DNA of 64,000 bases, from NCBI GenBank assembly GCA_030248215.1, contig JASANG010002074.1, positions 88,664-152,663 of the forward strand, in the 5' to 3' direction. Shown piece after piece: positions 1 to 13,000 of this stretch. This DNA is from Enoplolaimus lenunculus (Eukaryota > Nematoda > Enoplea > Enoplida > Thoracostomopsidae). The position numbers and the translations under genes are program-made. Position 1 is the stretch's first letter. Each line of letters starts with the position of its first letter. A model generated the notes under the pieces. It did no database searches, was not told where the DNA came from, and worked only from the letters and a program-made list of their open reading frames with translations.

Positions 1-139
1 GAGTTTATTCCTAAGCCTAAGCGTAAGAATGAGCATATTCCAAAGCCTAAGCCTAAGCCAAGGAAAAAATGGTCTAAAGCTTAAGCTTACTCATTTCTTG
101 CCACAGAAAACCGTTCCGCAGCTAATCTTTACATGGGCC
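1..139. mobile_element. MITE family M1, cut by the window edge
   Basis: M1 is defined by inverted termini GGCCCATGTAAAGATCAGG and internal TTAGGC/CCTAAG hexamer runs. This copy has the hexamers and the right terminus (CTTTACATGGGCC). Confidence 0.5.
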
Positions 140-161
140 AGATTATGTACTTGTTACTTAT

Positions 162-808
162 ACGTGTTCACGTTATAACCGGGGCAGGCGGGATACGGTT
201 TGTCCTATGTTGATTCGACATCAACGTTAAAATTCGAGATCTTATATCGGGTCAACAGACAAAACTCGAATGTCATATGACATTAGCTGGCAAACCGCCG
301 CTCTCAAATGATCAATGTGTACAAGGGACGGTATGTCACATGATACTGTGGGACATTTATGCGAATATCATATGACATTCAGCGGGACAGAGTAACCTTT
401 GGGTACTAATAAATGAATAAAAAGTTGGACGGCAGCGGCAAAAATGTGATTTAAGTACCAAATACACGCCTGCAAATCGTTTCCGACACAAAAACGCTTA
501 GAACCACTGCTTCAAAATTCAAAAATTCAAATTTCAAATTCTAGTATCATATGATATTCGACAGGACAATTTGGGTATGTTACCTCAAGTCTGCAGACAT
601 TTGAAATTATATCATATGATATTCGCAAACAATACCTCGAATATCATATGATATTGAAGAACAAAAGGTGACATACACATGACAATAGCAGACAAACACG
701 AATTTTTGAATACGATATGGGGTCTATAAGCAGACAAAATGTTACCCAATAGTCTAATAAGAACAAAACGTGTCCCAAGCTGCCCCGGTTATAACGTGAA
801 CCCCGCAT
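162..808. mobile_element. Inverted-repeat element M8
   Basis: Terminal repeats GTTCACGTTATAACCGGGGC at both ends, outermost right motif ATGCGGGG (on the complement). Inside are at least six near-palindromic copies of ATATCATATGATATTC. No coding capacity was seen. Confidence 0.5.
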
Positions 809-1071
809 TACCCAGTCAAAACATCAATTTTTGTATGAAATAAAACTAAGTTCGGGACTGAAGCAACCCAAAAACCGGAGCCAATTTTAGTACAGGGCCA
901 ACACAGAAGTACGTGCAAAAAACCTATTTGTCAATTTTTTGACGTGCCCTTTGTGTAAAGGACACCCATTTGTGGCTATGGGGAGCGCTTACATGGCACT
1001 GAACCACAATTTTCTAGCCTTATAGATTTCGGTAATTCAAGCTTACAATTGGGCTCACACTTTGCTTAATC

Positions 1072-1378
1072 GGCCCATGTAAAGATTACGGGCGGAACGT
1101 TTTTATGTGGGACTGCAATAGAGTAAGCTTAAAGTTTAGACTATTTTTACCTGGCTTAGGCTTCGGCTTAGGAATATGCTCATTGTTACGCTTTGGCATG
1201 GCTTAGGCTTAGGATTATATACTCATTCTTACATTTAGGCTTAGGCTTAGGCTTAGTACTATGCTCATTCTTACGCTTAGGCTGAGGCTTAGGCTTAGGA
1301 ATATGCTCATATTTACGCTTAGGCTTAGGCTTAGGCTTAGGAATATGATACTGTTCCGGCCGTATTCTTTACATTAGT
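1072..1378. mobile_element. MITE M1 copy
   Basis: Left end CGGCCCATGTAAAGATTACG and right end TTCTTTACATTAG, with expanded TTAGGC runs between. Confidence 0.5.
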
Positions 1379-3028
1379 CGCTTAGTCTTAGATTTAAGCG
1401 TACGAGTTAGAGTCATTATGGATTTTGTGAGTACAAATATATTTCTTTCTATACTTTTGCGCGTTAAAACACACCATTTTGCCCTAATTTAAGCAATATT
1501 TCAAAGACGATACGGTGCATTCAATAAACAATACATGAATAAAATTACACTGTAATCAATAATTCTCATCCGTTGTATACGCGAAACAATGATAAGAAAG
1601 TTAGATCACTGATTGTGAAAGTTTTAAAGTTGAAATCCTAAAATTAAACAACTCTTCCTACGGTTTATGTCCCGCATTGTGAAATGAATTATTGATGTTA
1701 GTTTGCTAGATAAAATGCAAATGATTCTAGCTGATCAAGCTTAGAAATTATTTACCAGTCGCAAGACGCCTCGAACACATTTTTCTGTTTGATGATTGTG
1801 TTATTGTGCCGAATGCACAAGACTTATTGAATTCGCAGTGTAACCTCGCCATAAAATTTGGCCTATTTGGAAATAACATACAGTGCCGGCGGAAGCGGCC
1901 CGAAACTCCCAGTTGGGAGGCTACTTTTGGGGGGGCACGATTTGGGTAACTAAAATTTTTTTCGCTGCCACGAAGATATAGAGTTGTAAAACATTTTATT
2001 GGGGGCCCCCTTGGAATTGTTTGGGTAGGGGCTCGGCTAACTAACCACCGTCCCTAACACATATTATGATTTGAGGTTCAGTTAATCCATTTGAGTGCCA
2101 AATTTTTTTATCACAACAGGGGCCGGTGGGAGAATCATTGTAAGATCCACTTAATTTAATCATTGATATTCAATAGATCGACATTCTTGAGTCTCAAAAC
2201 AATTATACATAGGCGCAGCAGCTGATCCATAACCGTTGGGGGCCACATACGTTCGCACGGACCACATCCGTTTGGCGTTACATTCGTTTGTTCTTGGTGA
2301 TTACTGTAGAATATTTGTATTCGGTTGCCCTTACTTTATAAAAAATATGTTTGTTTTTATGTCGCTCACACGTTATCGTTCGTTAGACTTGCACAAAAGA
2401 TGCCCGCACAATTTCATTTGTCTATTGAATACAACAGTATCGGAGAAACTAAGTCCGAACATTTAGCCAACCACTATGTCTGCACTATAGATAGGCACCG
2501 GATATGTATCCGAAAAGAAACGTGTATGCGGAAGATATGCGCCGGATATCCGAAATGCTATTGTGTAAAACAGTTTTTGGAATAATTTGCATTGTTTCAC
2601 CATTAAAGTAGCTGGAACTGTCGAATAGCAATTCTGTATTCAAACCTGAGTTAAAATATTAAACCATATTCCTGCATATTTCAGCTACCAGAGCATAATT
2701 TAAGCGCAGCATAGACAAAGCTATTTATGTTAACTTTATTGTAAACAATATAATTACACAACTAGATATCAGCGTACTTGTTTGCGTACTGCTGGAATTG
2801 AGTAAACGCATATGGTTAATACTCCAGAGGTTGAGATTCGAACCTTGTAAAGGGGTTGGCTAAAAATGTTTAAACGGCTGAAATCGGTAGCGACATGACT
2901 GTTAAAGAAGGCTCTCAGCCTTTCGCTAAACGCGACTGATCGACATTAAAAGGTCCATCGGATTTCTACATATTTGAACTTAATCATATATGTCTGGTGC
3001 ATCTTTTAGAATATTGGTTAAGAATAGG
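1379..3028. other. Spacer without a recognised gene
   Basis: AT-rich DNA with only short open frames (up to 86 codons near 2325-2585). A G-rich patch at 1880-2060 resembles 41427-41560 in its CAGTGCCGG start and may be a decayed repeat. Confidence 0.5.
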
Positions 3029-3218
3029 GGCCCATGTAAAGATCAGGGCGGAACGTTTTGATGTGGGACTAGACTAAAGCAAGCTTAAGCTTTAGACGAA
3101 TTTTTTTTGCTTGGCTTAGGCTTATGCTTAGGAATATGCTCATTCTAACGCTTAGACTTAGGCTTAGGCTTAGGAATACGCTTATTATGCTGTTCCGTCC
3201 CTGTTGTTTACATTGGCC
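3029..3218. mobile_element. MITE M1 copy
   Basis: GGCCCATGTAAAGATCAGG start, TTTACATTGGCC end, TTAGGC hexamers inside. Confidence 0.5.
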
Positions 3219-3583
3219 TGAATAGGATATGTTTTGCATGCTATACATGGCGCAAGACTTGTAAAGATATATTGCAAAAACATTTACGTCCAAAAAGTAC
3301 AAGATAGAAATGCACTACTCAAGGCCGTAGCCAGGCATTTCATTTCGAGCAATTATAACTTAATACAAATTTTTTTGCGGCTAAGTGTAGTAAACGGGAT
3401 CCCCTTATCCGCCCCTGGCAATACTGTAATCCTGACAAACTTTTACGTTATTACTACAGCGCTTTTGCTGTAAGCTTTGCGAAATTTGAATAAGAACAAA
3501 TTCATAATGTCGGACTCGTAGAACTCATCTGGGAGAAAAATTCAATATGAATAAACGAATGTAAAGTTAAACATATGAAAATC

Positions 3584-3786
3584 GGCCCATATAAAGATCA
3601 GGGGCGAAATGTTTCTCTGTGGAGCTACAAAAGAGTAAGCTTAAGCTTTAGACGAATTTTTTTTGGTTGGCTTAGGCTAAAGCATACGAATATGCTCATT
3701 CTTACGTTTAGGTTTAGGCTTAGATTTAGGCGTAGGCTTAGGAATATGCTTATAATACTGTTCCGCTCCTGTTCTTTACCTTGGCC
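3584..3786. mobile_element. MITE M1 copy
   Basis: GGCCCATATAAAGATCAGG start, CTTTACCTTGGCC end, TTAGGC-like hexamers inside. Confidence 0.5.
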
Positions 3787-3899
3787 TTAAAATTGATGGG
3801 ACGACATATGACAGTGAAAGAAACTTTGGAAACGAAGCGAGCGAGGAGACCGAATGCAATATTAATATTTAGTAAAGTAATTACAGAGCGGCGTTGCTT

Positions 3900-3905
3900 T
3901 TTATT
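3900..3905 (-). terminator. Candidate polyadenylation signal of DYNC2I1
   Basis: AATAAA on the minus strand, about 195 bases beyond the DYNC2I1 stop codon. A chance match is possible in AT-rich DNA. Confidence 0.5.
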
Positions 3906-4097
3906 AAAAATTTCAAATTCAGTGTAATGCAAACTTTTTTTGACTTCAAAAACTAGACGGGGCTGCCCTCCCTCCATCAGCTGCTGCGCTATTGCAATTA
4001 TACAGTAGCGGACAAATATACACAAATACGCAAATTAGAAGCACATGATCCGAACCACAAGATGCTTAATAACAGCGCAATTCACTGACGAAAGTGA

Positions 4098-7000
4098 TCA
4101 CAGATTGTTCAGGAGCCGCTGAAGCTTGTATCCGTCGTTAGCATTGTATTCGGATCGATCGGAATATTCATAAATTTCAACATTTGCATCATCAACAGCT
4201 AGTGCCTGGTAATAAAATAATGCTTCCGCAAGATTAATATTTAGAAAAACCGGTAACTTTTTGTGATGAAATCAAAACGTTAATTGTAAAATAAATGGGT
4301 ATATTTGATTGGACTGATACTTTCAAAATTTCTGCACCGCAAGATTGGTATTTGGCAAAAAAACACCAACTGTTTGAGTGATGAAACCAAAATTTTAGTT
4401 GTCAAAATAAATGCGTATTTTTGACTCGACTGATACGGTTGAAAATTATTCAAAATTTCACCCTCAAACTTTTAGTGTTGTTTTTCAATTATTCTGCCAT
4501 GTTCACAGACCGAAGAAATGTTAAAGTTACATATATCCAAGCATACTAACGTTAAGCCTGAAAATATAAAATTATTCAGCAAACACTAAATTATACCATG
4601 TTTGTGTTTTATAGTCTTTTTGTACCATTCAATTTATTCCTCGTGGCGCAGAGCGACGTTGAAAACCTACTTACATAACAAAAGAAGTTGGTAGCGTTCT
4701 CCATAAGGCAGCGATTGTTGAAAGCCAATAACGGATTAAAGCTAAAATATTTAAAATGAATTGAAATGCCACATGCCGTTCTTTTCATATTAACTTGATA
4801 TAAGATGGTATTAGCAACTGGTAAGATTCTGTGGTCACTTGTTGGAAACAGATTACAAGAAAAGGTAAATTTTCATAAAAAGGCGTACGAAGAGCTGAAC
4901 TTATGCTGAATTAACGCATTTTTTGCTGCAACTGATATTTCCTTTGATATACAAATTTTAACCTACAAATTTTAACCTACATTAAGCGTATTCCTAAGCC
5001 TAAGCCTAAGCCTACGCGTTGCAAAAATGTGTTCCTAAGCCTAAACCTAAGCCTAAGCATAAAAATGAAATCTAGAACCTAATCCTACTCTTTTATAGAC
5101 CCGCCAGAAACCTGGACGCCCCTTACAGTAACATGGGCCATGTAATCTATGCTTTTATATACTTAATGCTTATAAAACTCAGCAATTTATGAGTAGCTAA
5201 TAAATGTATTAAGATTTCATCGGCATTAAGTTTCTACAGACCATGGTGTTTTCGTGCAAAAAAATACAAAAAACGAAACATGGCTCATTGCAAACCTGGC
5301 CCATGTTACTTTTAAGGCCGTCCCGGTTACTGGTGGGTGTGTAAAAGAGTAGGCTTACATTCTTGACTACATTTTTTGCTTAGGCTTAGGTTTAGGCTTA
5401 CGCTTAGGAATACGCTTTTGCAACGCTTAGGCTTAGACTTACACTGCAAAACATGATGAGTAAAAACGGCTGTCTCCGAAATAGACTTTACGGGACTACA
5501 CAAACTGAGTCCAATTCGACTCCGCCAGAGTCACATTTGACTCACTGTGTTACACGTTTGACTCAAGCGGAGTCGAATTTGACTCAGTTTGATAGTAGTC
5601 CCGTAGAGCCTATTACGGAGAGAGTCACTTTGACTCACAATTTTTTGCAATGTAGGCTTAGGAATACGCTTAATCTACTGTTACTGCTCTAAAAGTAACA
5701 TCAGCCGCAAACCTTATTTGTAATCAATTAATTATACAAACATCACTACTCATTTTGAACCATACACAGGTCCTGTTTTAGGAAATATCAGAACTATGCC
5801 ACACCCAGTGGTTGCAAGTTTAGTACAAAATCACTTTTAATACAAATGAATCCTTAAACTATTACTGATCAGAGTTATGTTCAGTTGGGAACAAATAATT
5901 ATATAGGCAGGTAGGACGTGTAGGGAGTGTCAAATTAGAAATTTAGCAGTTGCATTTTAGCTTATTTAAATTTTTCTTCAGCCCACTAACACACCACATC
6001 CCATCATTCTGACGACACCATATGACTAACCTGTTCGAGTCCAATTTCTGTAATCTGATACAATGCTGTGTCGACTGTTTTAAGTCCCAAAGTGCCAATA
6101 TGTTGTTGCCATGAAGTGTATAAAATTGATAAGGCGAGTCACGAGACCAACAGACAGCATTCACTGATAACGAGTGTTTCGATTGATCAGATGATTTTGG
6201 CAGTCGAAGTGATAACACAGGAATACCTGTGATTTGAAAATGTTTATGAATTCACATTTGTATGCAAGTTATTTCAGTAGCCACGGCATAAATAGGTTGG
6301 CCCATGTTACTTTAAGGGGCGTCCCGGTTGGCTCATGTTACTTTAAGGGGCGTCCAGGTTGGCTCATGTTACTTTAAGCGGCGTCCAGGTTTCTGGTGGG
6401 TCTATAAAATAGTGGGTTTAGATTCTAGATTACATTTTTTGTTTAGGCTTAGGGATAGGCATGGGGTTAAGAACACATTTTTGCAACGCTTAGGCTTAGG
6501 CTTAGGAATACGCTTAATCTATTGTTACGCCCTTAAAAGTAACATTGGCCAGTAATTTTAGTGGACATATTTTGTTTCTATTTTCGCATCCAAAGACACG
6601 TTTTTTTGGAAAATGCGAAAAGCGTTTTACACGTTTGAAACGATTCTTTACTCAGTGCTAAGGCTTTTGAGTTCCCTAATGTAACTTCAAGATGTTGGCC
6701 CATGTAAAGATCAGGGGCGGAACGTTTTTCTGTGAGACTGCAACAGAGTAAGCTTAAGCTTTAGACTAATGTGTTTGCTTGGCTTAGGCTTAGGATTATG
6801 CTCATTCTTACGCTTAGGCTTAGGCTTAGGAATATGCTTATAATACTGTTCCGCCCCTGTTCTTTACATTGGCCAAGATTTTTTTAAAGGACAGAAACTA
6901 TCATAAAATTAATACTATTTGCAGGGATAAAATAAACCAGTATAATTAGCAAACTTTGATTTTTAAATACGGAATGCAACAATTTTTTTGCTTTCACACC

Positions 7001-10000
7001 TCTTAAACCTCTTGGGTCTAACAGAAATGGCATGGATATTGCTAACATAAGGGCATGCACGCCCTTATCCGCAATTCAACGCTGATCGCTTGCTTGTAAA
7101 TCATCAAAACTTACTCGAAGATACATCAAGTATACATACTGTGCCGCTTGAAGTGCCGACCTAAAATACTTAAAAATTAATGTTGATAAATTGTAAATGT
7201 AGGGCGGATGTGGAATTGTAAGAACTATAATAAAATAAGATGTTTCAAGCTTTGGCAATATTTCCTCACGTACAGGTGCCTGCTGTTTTAGACAGAGTAA
7301 CAACGAAATTTATCATAGTTACCGTTTCGCGCTAATAAGTCACAGCAACTTTTAACAAATCTAATCATTGAAAAATTTTTAAATTATACCTGTGGGGGTA
7401 TTAGGTGTGTAATTACTAAACTTACTAATCCATACAAAAACGGGCCAGTGTTACTTTTAGGGCCGTAACAGTAGATTATGGGTATTCCTAAGCCTAAGCC
7501 TAAGCGATGGAAAAGCGTATTCCTAAGCCTAAGCCTAAGACTAAGCGGTGCAAAAGCGTATTCTTAAGCCTAAGCCTAAGCGAGAAAATTTAGTCTAGAA
7601 TGTAAGCCTACTGTTTTACAGACCCACCAAAAACCGGGATGGCCCTAAAAGGAACATGTTCCTAAAAATGCATTGGAAAGAAAGTTCCGTTTATATAAAA
7701 CAAGTGAACCTACTAAAAAAACATTTGGAGCAAAATAGCTGAACTGCAAGCATACAATTTCTTCTATGACGTCGTTAGCATAGATATTATATGTCTTCGA
7801 CTGGGATCTCATGCTCTAAAAACGAGGTTTCAGTAGTTAATAAGCAGTCCGTTGAAGCGTTGTAGGAAATGAAACCCTAAGCCTAAGCCTAAGCCTAAGC
7901 CTAAGCCTAATCCTAAGCAAAAAATTGAATCTAGAGTCTAAACCTACTCTTTTATAGACCCACCAGAAAACTAGACGCCCGTTAAAGTAAAATGGCCGAA
8001 ATTTTTAAGACTTTGGATGGATTTCGTGAGTTTTATTTCATTTCATACAATTGTACGATATCTGTAAAGAAAAAATGCGTCTTATATATTTGATTTATAA
8101 AATTATTTTTCAACGTAACAATAACAGAATTACCGTTATTTCTATAATGGAAACGGAATCGGACACCGATTTTTACCGGAAACGGATATTCGGTTACACC
8201 TGTTCAAAACCCTTTTATGCCCCTCCTGAAAAATGTTTAGCCCTTTTGCCAAGGTGACCTGGCTACTTGCCTGTACCCGTGACAAAATCAGGTTCTTCAT
8301 GACTATCCCAACATTAAGTTGTACACCTTACAAAATTTGTCCCTAAATCTAGGTCAGCAACTACAGGGGGTGCGAGTGGACGTTTTCCCGTGTGGATATC
8401 TTGCACCCACCGCCCCCTAAAATTTATTTGTCAGCATTAAAAAGTACATTTAGTAACGTTTTTATAACACCAGTAACAGTCGTTTTGCAACCTCGATTAA
8501 TAACCTCCTGGTTGTTGGAGATGGTAACCTTAGATTACGAAAAGATTAACTTGAACCTTCACATTATTAAAACTCATGACTTTCACACAAACAGTTGTAC
8601 AGCGATTCGAAGCAACGCAACTTGCAGTTTGCACTAACCTTGACCGTATTGCGTAACCAGGCTGATTTATCAAGCTCTTACCTCGTGCCTTGAAATACAC
8701 ATCACGTAACCACAGTTTGTGCCAACAAAGTACTGGTTGGGTTTTTCTGGTGAGCAATCAAAGCAACACGCGGTTATAAGGCTAAAATTTGTAAAGTTTA
8801 GGCTTAGGAATATGCTTATACTACTGGTACTCACCTCTCAGTAACATTGGGTTTGGCCGTTGTAATAGGAAGCGATTTACGCACATTATGAAACCACTTG
8901 TCATCCCAGTGCAATCCCAAGTAAAAAGAACTATCAAATCCGGTCCAGTAGCCAAGGGGGGCCTAGAGAATTTTCAACCTTGCTTGTAATTCTTTGAAAA
9001 CCCTTGAATGCCCCTCCGGAAAATTTTTTAGCCCCCCGCTAGCAAGGAGAACTGGACGGGCCTGATCAAATCAAAAGGCCGATGCCTGAAAAATATCATT
9101 CTAGAGCCAGGGCCAGAGGCCAAATAAATTAAAACTTATAAATCAGTAAGAAATATGTATTAGATTGATTTAAACAATTTTTGCTTCGCATTTCCCCAGT
9201 TTATAATTATTGTGTTTTCTGTTTTTTGATTTAAAATACAAAATAGAACGGCTATGCCCCAATATAGCGATGCTGACCTTTGAAAATTATTTTTAACCGA
9301 TATTCGTTGATCGGATCCGTTCGCAACCGCAGACGCTGCCTTCATTAGCTTCAATTTTGAGCCTGGCTTCAATCCGATTTCTTGTTCAGATGTCTCGGTC
9401 GATGATAAAAATACGACACTCCATATGACTATTGTACCATCAGTACTCAGGGTTGTAATTTGAAACTGACCCGTAGCTGCAATGTTTCAACTTCCAATAA
9501 GCAACAAAAATAACTGCATAACTGCACCCTAAAACCTCCGCATTATGCATCATTTGAATATGCAATTTTGCATCACAATTATTATTATCAATCAGTAAAA
9601 GTTAACTGTTACATAATATGCTTCCAATAAGTAGCAGCTGTACGAAACATGTCCTTTGGCTAGTGATAAGAAGATCAAGAGTTGCGCTATAGGGTTGGGG
9701 TATACTTTTGTTGACGTGCGACGCCGTCTGTCACCCGCACGGTACCGACCGGCAGCGTCCGTCACCCGCAAGGCACCATCCGTCACCGTGCTGTATCGTA
9801 CGTAACAGTGACGGACGGCGCCGTACGGGTGACGGACTGTGACGGACGGCGCCGTACGGGTGACGGACTGTGACGGACGGCGCCGTACGGGTGACGGACT
9901 GTGACGGACGGCGCCGTACGGGTGACGGACTGTGACGGACGGCGCCGTACGGGTGACGGACTGTGACGGACGGCGCCGTACGGGTGACGGACTGTGACGG

Positions 10001-13000
10001 ACGGCGCCGTACGGGTGACGGACTGTGACGGACGACGCCGGACATCAAGTGTTTTTATTAGTTGTCGCACGCCACCAAATAGATTTTGCCTATATTTATG
10101 TTAGCAACGCATAGCGGCGTGCCTAGGCATACACGCGCAGCGGCGTTCAGCACTGAAAAGTATAGCACAATCCTAAATTCTATTTGTTCTAATGGTTCAA
10201 CCTTATACTTAAAAGCATCAAAAATACAGCATCAATAGTAATTCATGAGAAATTTTAGTTGGTCTAATAATGAGCTGTTTAGTGCAGGGGACTTGTGGGA
10301 CAACATCCACCATCCTGCTTTAGGGTCCCTTGAAATTGTAAGAAGACCACCCTGATTGGATAGGAAAAGGTTCCGATGTCCCACTAGTTTATACATTGGG
10401 CCTTACTGTCGGGAGAAGAGGAAGTTAACAAGTACCAAATTTGGTTCAATATTAAACCTAAAATCGGCTTAATTTAACCTTACCTTGTACCTGTGACAGC
10501 GTTTGTTCATTGGAAACCCTGTAATATTAAAATAGCCGAATGTGGCCGATTTCGTTCACAGTTCACATCTCGCAATCGCAGCGATGTATGACGTTTTTAA
10601 CTAATTAGTGACAATTGTTGCAATGATTGAGATATGAATTCTTTAGAACAAATAAGTTCAGTTTTGTAATTTGCTCAAGCATAGGACCCCTGGACAGTAA
10701 AATTATTGGTCGTTAATACGGAATTACAAAAGATCTGATCCATGTAAAGATCAGGGGCGGAATGTTTTTTGTGGGACTAGGCTTAAGAATATGCTTATAC
10801 TACTGTTCTGCGCCTGTTCTAGACATTGGACGTATCAGTGATAGAAGAACAATACCAAACGAGGTTTAGGCAATCACACCACAACAGATAATAGTTGAAA
10901 ATAGCATTTTATAACAGTCATGAAAACAAAATCGAATTATTCCGGCTGTATCGTTTAATCATGCTGTATGGAATGCCAAATTATGTAATATCGAATGTTT
11001 CGTACTTTTGCGTCCTATTTGAACTGCTACTTCACGATATGAACTACACTGCAAAAAATGGTGAGTCAAATCGACTGTCTCCGAAATAAGCTCTACGGAA
11101 CTATACAAACTGAATCAAATTCGACTCAGCCAGAGTCAAACGTGATATTTAAACAATATCGTAGACTTACCGGCTGTATATCATTTTAATATCAGCAATA
11201 GGATGTTGAAACCTATCTGCGCACGCGGTATAAGCTAAAATTAATTAAATCGTTTCTGATGTTCATTATTTCAAATTAGACAAAATTTTAAAACAAACTG
11301 TTATTAAGCGTAATTTTTGCTCTGTCAAGAAGCCATTCCAGAGTTCGTTTGCGGCTTGTAAGAGCTAAGCCAGTGCGGGGCTATAAGCCAAATCTTAAGC
11401 ACCTGACTCGAGATTTTTCGGCCGGACTGTTGTGTTTGAAATTTTACCGTTTTTATAGGGAGCATTAAACTTGAGTTTTTGAGCTTATGAAAAGCGATTT
11501 ACATAGCAAAATTGCCAGGCGCTACTTGGAATGCGAAAAGGATACTATATTTTTATATCTCTCCTGGGATATTTGGAACCATTTTCATTTAAGTCCAAGT
11601 TTGAATCAGTTCCCCAGCAATATATAGTGCGCGGCGAAAGCGTTGCAAACTGAGATATACTGCAAAAAATGGTAAGTCAAATTGACTCTCTCTAAAAAAG
11701 GCTTTTCGGGACTACACAAACTGAGCCAAAATTCGACTCCGCCAGAGTCAAATTCGATTCACTGAGTCACACATTCGACTCTGGTGCAATCAAATTGACT
11801 TAGTTTGTGTAGTCCCGAAAAGCCTCTTTCGGAGAGAGTCAATTTGACTCACCATTTTTTGCCGTGTAGCACGTTAGATGACAACCATCAACATTAAACG
11901 GCTGTTGCAAAAGCTTTATTACATCACATTCGGTCAATTCGAAAGGGTTGTAAGCGGATTCGGAAACTGCACATTCAAGCATTTGTTAAGCAGAGGTTGC
12001 GGAAATAACGCTTACTGTCAACTATGAGCAAATTCAACTAGCGGCAAACCAAAATGTTTGCTTGAAATCTACTAACCTGAATTATAAGATGGCCAAAGCA
12101 ACGCAGGAGCTGTGTTTTCGGTTGAATCACGAGAAGATTCGCCAATTTCGTTCAAATCCCATGCACATATTGACCCGTCACTCTGAAATAAAAAAGAATA
12201 CGATACATTTGGAGCGGTGGAAGACAACAGCCATAACGAACTCTGATTCCGATTTCAATTGAAGTGGCTGATTGTTAACGTAGGCTCAATAATGCAGTTA
12301 CAGTTAACAATGATGAACACGGATCGAGGGAGGGCTAATTGGCATGTCTCGATACGTTCCTAGAGGACCTACTCGCGATTTTGATGGATGTACTGTAGTG
12401 ACCCGAATAAGAGGAGGCAATAAGAGGGGGTTTTCATTTTGAGTTCGTATCAATAGAAGTCCGTATCCCTAATAAGAGTCCATAGGCAGATAGAGTCCCT
12501 GAACTCTAATTAGAGTCTATAAATGACTATTATTCCAAATTGTAGTGCGTAAATGACTCCAGCACCAAATACAGTTGAGTTCGAAATTCTAAAGCATCCA
12601 TAGTTTTGAAAGTACATTCTTAGATATAAATTAGCATTATCGCTTAAGGTTTTGATACAAAACCAATAAACGTTTAATCCAACGGCCAGTTGCAATACCG
12701 GATGATATATATAGCAGTAACGAAGGTCATGTTAAAATAAGTAACAGTCCGTAACCGAATAACAGGGGTATCCTCTGGAGAGGCCAAAAATATCAGTCCC
12801 CCCTCTTATTCGAGTAACTACAGTACTTCTTTTCGCACAGATATCGTTTACACTGTTCGACGATACTATGAGTGATAGCAAATGCTTTTTGTATGCGATG
12901 GCTTCAGTTAAACTTTCTGCAGTACAGCACTTACCATTCCTGCAAATGCAGTTGATGCACGAAACGGTCCAAAACAACAGCAAGTTGCAGCTTCTTCACA

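Noticed and set aside
1072-1378. True telomere or subtelomere because of TTAGGC runs
   Set aside because: Runs are short, interrupted and bounded by MITE termini, and the window contains ordinary genes; interstitial MITE cargo explains them.
9731-10070. 105- and 95-codon arginine-rich open frames; also considered as a CRISPR-like array
   Set aside because: 31-bp direct tandem repeat without spacers, in an animal intron.
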